Origin: Pseudomonadota bacterium
GTDB lineage: Bacteria > Pseudomonadota > Gammaproteobacteria > Acidiferrobacterales > Acidiferrobacteraceae
Length of the DNA: 64,000 nt
Direction: 5' to 3'
Assembly: GCA_021795715.1 (NCBI GenBank)
Contig: JAJYPD010000001.1
Span: forward strand, 108,968 to 172,967
The notes beneath the pieces are model-generated. The model ran no database searches. It was not told where the DNA came from and saw only the letters and a program-made list of their open reading frames with translations. This document shows positions 56,087 to 64,000 of the stretch, one piece after another (position 1 is the first letter of the stretch; the number at the start of each line of letters is the position of its first letter). A program made the translations under genes and the position numbers.

Positions 56087-57052
56087 GTGAAGACAATTTA
56101 CCGCCCGCAGGCAATCATGATTTCCAAGCGGGCAAATGTGTTTTATCTCGAGCACGTTCGGGTGATGCAGAAAGACGAGCGGGTGGTGTATCTCACAGAG
56201 AGCCAGGACGGGATCGACCAGTTTGTGTCGATCCCTGACAAAAACACAGCCTTCATTCTCTTAGGTAAAGGAACCTCAATTACGGACGCAGCCGTGCGCA
56301 AGCTTTCCGAGTCCAATGTCATCGTGGGGTTCTGTGGCTCAGGTGGCTCGCCGTTGTTTGCCGAAGTGGACGTCACGTTTCTGTTGCCGCAAGACGAGTA
56401 CCGCCCGCCTGCGCATGCCCAACGCTGGTTTGCCCTGTGGACGGCAGAACCCACACGCGTGGCGATGGGGCGCGCCTTCCTGCAGTATCGCGCCGCGTGG
56501 GATCAGAAGATGTTTGCCAAACTGGATATGCCGGTTCCCGATGGCGTTTTCGAGGGCCTTACCGTGGGACTCGACAGCTGTGCGACGACATCGGACCTGC
56601 TCTCCGCCGAGGCACATTTCGCCAAAGAGATCTACCGATTTTTGGCGCGCGCCTTCGCCATTCAGGACTTCAGGCGCGAGCCCGGTGCAAAGAAGAAGGA
56701 GACACCGCACCAGCGTGTCAACAGTTTCCTGGACCACGGCAACTATCTAGCCTACGGCTACGCAGCGGTTGCGCTTCATGGCATGGGCATACCGTATTTC
56801 CTGCCCGTCTTGCATGGGAAGACCCGGCGCGGCGCCCTTGTTTTCGATGTCGCGGATCTTTTTAAGGACTGGCTTGTCATGCCGGCGGCCTTTCGGTGTG
56901 GGGCGCACAATTCCAAGGATGGGGTATTTCGGGCACAGATCATCGAATTGGCCATGCAGCATGGCGTGCTGGATCACGTCATGACCTTCGTTTCAGAACT
57001 TCCTGAAAACATCACGAATAATCAAAACATTATCGGCGCCATACCGAATTGA
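56087..57052 (+). CDS. cas1: Cas1 integrase, type I-F
   Basis: 321 aa, with I-F blocks SKRANVFYLEHVRVM, LLGKGTSITDAAVRKL, GFCGSGGSPLF, FLDHGNYLAYGYAAVAL and VLHGKTRRGALVFDVADLFKD. The metal residues are E175, H243, D254 and D257, lining up with those of P. aeruginosa Cas1. It integrates spacers with Cas2-3. The GTG at 56087 is preceded by a run of G that serves as ribosome site. It is last in the operon, next to the array and away from cas2-3; in typical I-F loci cas1 precedes cas2-3. Confidence 0.97.
   Translation: MKTIYRPQAIMISKRANVFYLEHVRVMQKDERVVYLTESQDGIDQFVSIPDKNTAFILLGKGTSITDAAVRKLSESNVIVGFCGSGGSPLFAEVDVTFLLPQDEYRPPAHAQRWFALWTAEPTRVAMGRAFLQYRAAWDQKMFAKLDMPVPDGVFEGLTVGLDSCATTSDLLSAEAHFAKEIYRFLARAFAIQDFRREPGAKKKETPHQRVNSFLDHGNYLAYGYAAVALHGMGIPYFLPVLHGKTRRGALVFDVADLFKDWLVMPAAFRCGAHNSKDGVFRAQIIELAMQHGVLDHVMTFVSELPENITNNQNIIGAIPN
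57020..57032 (+). promoter_or_regulatory. IHF-type site inside the 3' end of cas1
   Basis: AATCAAAACATTA matches the IHF consensus WATCAANNNNTTR at every defined base. It ends 84 bases before the first repeat. IHF bends the leader and directs spacer integration in type I-F systems, so the functional leader probably extends back into cas1. Confidence 0.6.
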
Positions 57053-57116
57053 TCATTTACTGGGCAATATTAGGTTGGGGCTTTGATTCTTCGTTCTTTT
57101 ACAATTCGTAATTACT
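57053..57116 (+). promoter_or_regulatory. CRISPR leader with candidate promoter
   Basis: Only 64 bases lie between the cas1 stop and the first repeat; they are A/T-rich for this genome. TACAAT at 57100-57105 is a 5-of-6 -10 box; the best upstream element is a poor TTGGGG at 57075-57080 (19-base spacer). Transcription would start at about the first repeat. Read-through from cas1 is also possible. Confidence 0.5.
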
Positions 57117-60100
57117 GTTCATCGCCGCACAGGCGATTGAGAAGTTCCCCGACCGTTGCCTCTACGGGGGTCGTGTGTTCATCGCCGCACAGGCGATTGA
57201 GAAGAAAGCCGCCCGCCCCTGCCCATCCGAAGGAGCGTTCATCGCCGCACAGGCGATTGAGAAGACCCCGCCGCCAAAGGATGCCGACGACGCCGAGTTC
57301 ATCGCCGCACAGGCGATTGAGAAGAATCAACAGCACCCCTATGATCGCCCCCGCAAGTTCATCGCCGCACAGGCGATTGAGAAGCGCCGGCAGCAGCTTG
57401 GCCCGATCCGGCTCACGTTCATCGCCGCACAGGCGATTGAGAAGCACGAACGCCCAAACAGGAGAGGCACAAGACAGTTCATCGCCGCACAGGCGATTGA
57501 GAAGGCAAACACCAGCAAGTACGCCACCACAGCCCAGTTCATCGCCGCACAGGCGATTGAGAAGACGGTGGTAGCACGAGCGTAGTATAGTCCTCCCGTT
57601 CATCGCCGCACAGGCGATTGAGAAGGCGCGCGATCTTCGCCAGCGTCTCCATCATCTGTTCATCGCCGCACAGGCGATTGAGAAGACGATCACCACGACC
57701 GGCCAGGTGCAGCCGCTGTTCATCGCCGCACAGGCGATTGAGAAGAGAAGGCGATCCCGTACTTGGTCTGCGCAAACGTTCATCGCCGCACAGGCGATTG
57801 AGAAGAACGGGCAGAATAATCGCTTTGCCTACGTCCTGTTCATCGCCGCACAGGCGATTGAGAAGGCAGCAGTGGTACGTGATGGGCAAGACCGTCCGTT
57901 CATCGCCGCACAGGCGATTGAGAAGAAGAGTATCGAGCGTCCTACACGCTTCGATATGTTCATCGCCGCACAGGCGATTGAGAAGAAGGATGCGGCCAAG
58001 GACGAGGACATCGAGCGGTTCATCGCCGCACAGGCGATTGAGAAGGTTAAAGAGCGCGGCGCGATTGGCAAAACTCGGTTCATCGCCGCACAGGCGATTG
58101 AGAAGGTCTTCCCAGCCGCCACCATTCCCATAGCCCAGTTCATCGCCGCACAGGCGATTGAGAAGGAGGGCAGCACCTTGCCGTCCAGGGTGTAGGTGTT
58201 CATCGCCGCACAGGCGATTGAGAAGGATAGGTAGCGGAGCCCGACCGGCCCGAGGGTGTTCATCGCCGCACAGGCGATTGAGAAGATCGTGATGCTTGTA
58301 CCACACGCCGACCACGCGTTCATCGCCGCACAGGCGATTGAGAAGTTGATCCCAAGATTTGCCCCGTCGTTTTGGGCGTTCATCGCCGCACAGGCGATTG
58401 AGAAGGCAAAGTGGCCTCGGCCAACGGTTTGCGCCGGGTTCATCGCCGCACAGGCGATTGAGAAGTGAGGAGGTCCAAGACTTCGACACGAAGGCCCGTT
58501 CATCGCCGCACAGGCGATTGAGAAGCGAGCAAATGGAGCAGGAAGGACTCGATATGTGTTCATCGCCGCACAGGCGATTGAGAAGGAGAAAGAAGCGGCC
58601 GACGCTCAAGATCGATGGTTCATCGCCGCACAGGCGATTGAGAAGGTGCGTAATCGCCTAAGTGGCGCTCGTAGTAGGTTCATCGCCGCACAGGCGATTG
58701 AGAAGAATGAGTACGCGCAGGCCTCGGGAGCAAGCGAGTTCATCGCCGCACAGGCGATTGAGAAGTATCGCTTCGCTTGCTATAGCCATGTTTTGATGTT
58801 CATCGCCGCACAGGCGATTGAGAAGACAAGTAACTATCAGGCAATCGGCTACTTCGAGTTCATCGCCGCACAGGCGATTGAGAAGCGGGGAAAACGCGCG
58901 GGATTATCCTGGATCATGTTCATCGCCGCACAGGCGATTGAGAAGTGGAAAGTAGCGATGCGTTGACCCACGCCCACGTTCATCGCCGCACAGGCGATTG
59001 AGAAGATGACGGATGTGGCGTGGTCGTTGATAACCTCGTTCATCGCCGCACAGGCGATTGAGAAGATCTGCGGTCTCGAGTGCGGTCTCGAGCGGTTGTT
59101 CATCGCCGCACAGGCGATTGAGAAGCATTGCCCCCCCCTACGATGCGGCAGCGGCGAGTTCATCGCCGCACAGGCGATTGAGAAGTGAATTTTGGCGGTT
59201 TTCCTGGTATCCAGCCTGTTCATCGCCGCACAGGCGATTGAGAAGAAATGGGCGAACGATGCTGGGCGCGCCATTACGTTCATCGCCGCACAGGCGATTG
59301 AGAAGCACAAGTACAGAGCCTATCCGACGCCAGAGCAGTTCATCGCCGCACAGGCGATTGAGAAGCTGCTGGAGCATGTGCTTGGGGGCGAACCTGCGTT
59401 CATCGCCGCACAGGCGATTGAGAAGAAGAACCGCCCCACCATCTCGTCTGTGATCTTGTTCATCGCCGCACAGGCGATTGAGAAGCGAACCCCCACCTCG
59501 CCAGTGGGCTTCCGCACGTTCATCGCCGCACAGGCGATTGAGAAGAACGTGCGGAAGAGAGCCGCGCGCGGGTGAGCGTTCATCGCCGCACAGGCGATTG
59601 AGAAGAGTTTCAGGAATCCGCCTCCTAGCAGACTTAGGTTCATCGCCGCACAGGCGATTGAGAAGAATACGGCCAACGTCATCGGATCGGGCGGTCAGTT
59701 CATCGCCGCACAGGCGATTGAGAAGCGATGGATGTTCCTGCGGACGGAAAGGGCGCCGTTCATCGCCGCACAGGCGATTGAGAAGCAGAGGTGCGATTCC
59801 TCCCTTCGGGTATGCCAGGTTCATCGCCGCACAGGCGATTGAGAAGAGTACGAGGCCCAGATGGGGGCGCAGGGCAACGTTCATCGCCGCACAGGCGATT
59901 GAGAAGATCGCAAGCGGGAGGTCGTGCCCACACCGCCGGTTCATCGCCGCACAGGCGATTGAGAAGGCGTCTCCATAGTCAGCTTGTTAGGCGTCCACGT
60001 TCATCGCCGCACAGGCGATTGAGAAGTCCTCGGAACGACTCCATTCGAGCTCAAACGTGTTCATCGCCGCACAGGCGATTGAGAAGGCGAGGATTCGATT

Positions 60101-63100
60101 CGTCAGGACGCATCCTCTGTTCATCGCCGCACAGGCGATTGAGAAGTTAGTTCACGCGTATGCCCCGAGGGGCGTTACGTTCATCGCCGCACAGGCGATT
60201 GAGAAGCTCAATATCCCCGGCGTCCGCGTCTACGCCGAGTTCATCGCCGCACAGGCGATTGAGAAGGCCGAGATGGTGCGTTCCGGCGCTCCTTCTCCGT
60301 TCATCGCCGCACAGGCGATTGAGAAGGTAGATAGGCGTTCAAGGGCGGTGGTCATATTGTTCATCGCCGCACAGGCGATTGAGAAGTCCGTCAGGTAGTC
60401 GAGCGGTGGGCGGAAAAGGTTCATCGCCGCACAGGCGATTGAGAAGGGTCCGCATCTGCTGTGCCAGGCGCACGGCGCGTTCATCGCCGCACAGGCGATT
60501 GAGAAGAAATCGGTCCCGGAGGTCGATATAGTCCAGCTGTTCATCGCCGCACAGGCGATTGAGAAGTTATGCACATACTCGCGGATGATTTCCGCCGTGT
60601 TCATCGCCGCACAGGCGATTGAGAAGAAGGCCCAGCCGACGATCTTGCTCCCGGGCCAGTTCATCGCCGCACAGGCGATTGAGAAGAGATTCCGGAGGCG
60701 GCCGAGTAACCACTAACCGTTCATCGCCGCACAGGCGATTGAGAAGTAGGAGCGGCCTAGCGGCCCGATCCATGTCATGTTCATCGCCGCACAGGCGATT
60801 GAGAAGTGTCAATGTCAAAAGTTTAGCTTTGACTTTGAGTTCATCGCCGCACAGGCGATTGAGAAGCCGCTGCAAGAGTAGGATCGCCTGGCCTACGCGT
60901 TCATCGCCGCACAGGCGATTGAGAAGAAATGGCAAAAAAGTTTCCGAGTATTCGCTTGGTTCATCGCCGCACAGGCGATTGAGAAGCTGGCCGTCACGGC
61001 CGAACTGACGGGCACCCAGTTCATCGCCGCACAGGCGATTGAGAAGGTAGACCTGCGCATTACCGGAGACCCGCGCATGTTCATCGCCGCACAGGCGATT
61101 GAGAAGAGTTCGGGGAAGGTTTCGGGGCGCTCGCCGCTGTTCATCGCCGCACAGGCGATTGAGAAGTCGGGGTTGCGGGTCACTTCTGTGGCACGGACGT
61201 TCATCGCCGCACAGGCGATTGAGAAGTACAGCTGTTTGCGCCGCTTTCGCCGGGTAAAGTTCATCGCCGCACAGGCGATTGAGAAGCGATTCCTCTCGTC
61301 CAAGATGCACGTCCTGGTGTTCATCGCCGCACAGGCGATTGAGAAGCGGCACCTGCGCCGCTATGTACTCGGCGCTTCGGTTCATCGCCGCACAGGCGAT
61401 TGAGAAGGCGGCCGGCAAGTGGGGGGGTTGACGCTGGTGTTCATCGCCGCACAGGCGATTGAGAAGGTTCACCCATCGGCCTATCGCGCCCTGCTCGCGT
61501 TCATCGCCGCACAGGCGATTGAGAAGAGCCCGGCAACCACTTGTCCAGGACCGGAATCGTTCATCGCCGCACAGGCGATTGAGAAGCGACCGCCGCAGCC
61601 TTTGCGCGCGCCGCGCGCGTTCATCGCCGCACAGGCGATTGAGAAGGGCTACGGTCCAGAGTAGCGCCCCGACTCAACGTTCATCGCCGCACAGGCGATT
61701 GAGAAGGCCGCAGCGCGCCACGGATGGCCGCCCGCGCTGTTCATCGCCGCACAGGCGATTGAGAAGTATACGTTCAGCCACGCAGTTTCTTCTCGTCTGT
61801 TCATCGCCGCACAGGCGATTGAGAAGCGGTGTAAATCGGGAAGCATGGAAAAAGTGGGGTTCATCGCCGCACAGGCGATTGAGAAGAAGGCAGGAATCCA
61901 AAACCAGGGGCACAGAACGTTCATCGCCGCACAGGCGATTGAGAAGCCGTTGACCTGCTCCTGCGCGATTGCGAGGGGGTTCATCGCCGCACAGGCGATT
62001 GAGAAGAGAACCGCATCAAAATTGCTGGCCGTGACACAGTTCATCGCCGCACAGGCGATTGAGAAGAACCCAATGGTCGCCAAAGCTGGCCGCAAGTCGT
62101 TCATCGCCGCACAGGCGATTGAGAAGGTGCCGTCGGTGTGTTAGGTGCGCTCTCGTTCGTTCATCGCCGCACAGGCGATTGAGAAGGGGGCCGTGTATGT
62201 GTTCCCACAGCAGCCCAAGTTCATCGCCGCACAGGCGATTGAGAAGAATTCCGGCACGCTCGGAAAAGCGAAGGATCGGTTCATCGCCGCACAGGCGATT
62301 GAGAAGCAGCGGCGAGCGCCCCGAAACCTTCCCCGAACGTTCATCGCCGCACAGGCGATTGAGAAGAGTGTCAGAATTGGCGAGGCCCATGCGGGGAGGT
62401 TCATCGCCGCACAGGCGATTGAGAAGAGTCTGCGGGGTAAAATTGGAAGGATGGCCGCTGTTCATCGCCGCACAGGCGATTGAGAAGTGGCAGATCTGGA
62501 GGGGGCCAAGGCCGACATCGTTCATCGCCGCACAGGCGATTGAGAAGATTGACCGTCACACCTACGGCCTGCTGGAGGAGTTCATCGCCGCACAGGCGAT
62601 TGAGAAGGCGCTGCAAGTTTGTCTCAATTAGCAGTGACCGTTCATCGCCGCACAGGCGATTGAGAAGGAGTAGACGAGATACGCGCCACCCAAGACCGCG
62701 TTCATCGCCGCACAGGCGATTGAGAAGAGTCAAACATCGGCAGAGCAAGCCGCTCTTGCGTTCATCGCCGCACAGGCGATTGAGAAGGGAAATATTACTG
62801 TCCCCTGGATCGCCATAGGGTTCATCGCCGCACAGGCGATTGAGAAGACATAGGCATTCGCCGTCCCGGTATCGACGCCGTTCATCGCCGCACAGGCGAT
62901 TGAGAAGGCCACGAGCCCATTGAGCCGGTCGATCTCATCGTTCATCGCCGCACAGGCGATTGAGAAGAGCAACACAAGCCGCTACGAGGCGCGCCACGCG
63001 TTCATCGCCGCACAGGCGATTGAGAAGGCGCGCTATCGGCAAGGTGGACGTGTCGGCACGTTCATCGCCGCACAGGCGATTGAGAAGTTTCATAGTAGTC

Positions 63101-63867
63101 GGCCAGAAGCGGTGGCCTTGTTCATCGCCGCACAGGCGATTGAGAAGGCAAGTGTTCCGCCCGCGACTGAGCTAAGAGTGTTCATCGCCGCACAGGCGAT
63201 TGAGAAGAGGTGCTTGCCGAGTTGCTCGTCGTAAGGATCGTTCATCGCCGCACAGGCGATTGAGAAGCGGATCATTGGGGTTATCGACAAGGCCACCTTG
63301 TTCATCGCCGCACAGGCGATTGAGAAGAGTATCCTCTTGTCCTACAGCTATTTCCTTGTGTTCATCGCCGCACAGGCGATTGAGAAGGTAGTGGATGATG
63401 AAGCGGCCGGAAAAGCCAAGTTCATCGCCGCACAGGCGATTGAGAAGCAGAGATCGTGCGGATAGAGCGGTGGGTGAATGTTCATCGCCGCACAGGCGAT
63501 TGAGAAGCGGAGTCACCGCAGGCCCGCTACTCCCCTGACGTTCATCGCCGCACAGGCGATTGAGAAGTTCTGGATGTCGAGGTAGTTGCTGGTGCCAGCG
63601 TTCATCGCCGCACAGGCGATTGAGAAGACGCGGGTTGAGTAAGCACAGCCCGAAGTCCAGTTCATCGCCGCACAGGCGATTGAGAAGGCGATCGCGCAGG
63701 AGAAGTCCGAGGTCGCGGAGTTCATCGCCGCACAGGCGATTGAGAAGAAATGGGGTTGATCGCTTCCGCGTAGCTGTGGGTTCATCGCCGCACAGGCGAT
63801 TGAGAAGGCTTCCTAGCCTCTATCGCCCTCCCTTGTCGGGTTCATCGCCGCACAGGCGATTGAGAAG
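57117..63867 (+). CRISPR. Type I-F CRISPR array, 113 repeats and 112 spacers
   Basis: The 28-base repeat is GTTCA, stem arm TCGCC, loop GCACA, stem arm GGCGA and 3' handle TTGAGAAG, the same 5+5+5+5+8 layout as the P. aeruginosa I-F repeat. By hand count there are 113 copies; I saw no base change in any. Spacers are 32 bases except a few of 33 (starting 57565, 59786, 61347, 62429) and one of 31 (61408). Transcription runs on the plus strand from the leader beside cas1. The distal repeat is intact. Because the period is 60, long open frames run through the array; they are not genes. Confidence 0.99.
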
Positions 63868-63967
63868 CAGGGGGGCTTGAGAAGGACTTTAGTGCCTCTG
63901 TTGAATTCCGAGTGGGTACCGATCATGGATAAAATACCGCCAGAGCACCCAATGAGGAGTGGCGGTG

Positions 63968-64000
63968 ATGGCGGAAACGAAGCTCTTTGAGGCGGCTTTG
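63968..64000 (+). CDS. Start of a possible ISL3-type transposase (cut by window)
   Basis: An ATG with AGGAG eight bases upstream begins MAETKLFEAAL before the window ends. ISL3-family transposases often start with a few residues, then LFE.ALG. Eleven residues are too few for certainty. It lies 100 bases after the last repeat. Another ISL3-type relic is at 32200-32461, so the family occurs in this genome. Confidence 0.35.
   Translation, partial: MAETKLFEAAL

Noticed and set aside
47881..57052. Subtype I-F2 (no large subunit) or a CRISPR-associated Tn7 (I-F3)
   Set aside because: A separate large protein with a Csy1-like block sits in the cas8f position, cas1 and cas2-3 are present, cas8f and cas5f are not fused, and no tniQ or tns genes are visible.
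57032..57171. Leader on the right-hand side of the array
   Set aside because: The repeat orientation (hairpin followed by the TTGAGAAG handle) and the IHF site place the leader on the cas1 side.
59521..59610. Spacers at 59486 and 59546 sharing a 9-base inverted segment (CTTCCGCAC)
   Set aside because: Nine bases in GC-rich spacers can match by chance and the rest does not overlap, unlike the 31-base pair reported.
57083..63880. Long open frames on both strands encoding repeated FIAAQAIEK, LLNRLCGDE, SSPHRRLR or FSIACAAMN peptides
   Set aside because: They arise because the repeat-spacer unit is 60 bases, a multiple of three, and the repeat has no stop in several frames. They are the CRISPR array, not repeat proteins.
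63900..63927. Degenerate terminal repeat 60 bases after the last intact repeat
   Set aside because: Only a handful of the first eleven bases agree and the hairpin is absent; this is no better than chance.

Overview
The window is a 64-kb piece of a GC-rich Gammaproteobacterial chromosome. The clues are the gene orders rhodanese-grxC-secB-gpsA, def-fmt-rsmB with lysM-smg-topA, apaH-apaG, and a ubiE-ubiJ-ubiB ubiquinone operon. An acidophilic sulfur/iron oxidiser of the Acidiferrobacterales type would fit (sulfur-type regulator, rhodanese, rubredoxin), but that placement is inference.

Positions 1-47068 are mostly housekeeping. From the left: a partial DUF481 outer-membrane protein and phoBR (minus strand); DUF971-ubiE-RDD-ubiJ-ubiB (plus); gpmI-envC-ctpA-GNAT (minus); an ArsR-type regulator with rhodanese, grxC, secB and gpsA (plus); topA, smg and a LysM protein (minus), divergent from def-fmt-rsmB-TPR (plus); three tandem LpxL-like acyltransferases and ttcA (minus); metK-ahcY-metF for the SAM cycle, then typA (plus). 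Positions 30.7-33.3 kb are scarred by mobile elements: a decayed TnpB, a decayed ISL3-type transposase, and a silent stretch around a heptosyltransferase-like gene. Then come prfC (minus), pip-apaH-apaG-methyltransferase (plus), hemH-thiD-thiE-hemL (minus), a 59-residue rubredoxin with a zinc metallopeptidase, a PAQR protein, a pRiA4b ORF-3-like protein, a flavin-dependent oxidoreductase and a CPA2 antiporter.

From 47.9 kb to the end the window is a subtype I-F CRISPR-Cas locus with an unusual layout. A WYL-domain regulator and the Cas2-3 fusion form one operon on the minus strand. Divergent from it, cas8f-like, cas5f, cas7f, cas6f and cas1 form a plus-strand operon that runs directly into a 113-repeat array. 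The adaptation partners Cas1 and Cas2-3 are therefore under different promoters, with an inverted repeat between the two promoters as a candidate operator. The Cas8f-like subunit is larger than usual, poorly conserved, and carries an AT-hook-like motif. The array has 112 spacers and 113 identical repeats. Two of its spacers are reverse complements offset by one base, so they target the same site on opposite strands. The locus has transposase debris on its left and a transposase-like start on its right.

Several genes (pip, def, lysM, the WYL regulator) have a -10 box ending 6-7 bases before the start codon and no Shine-Dalgarno sequence, which points to leaderless mRNAs.
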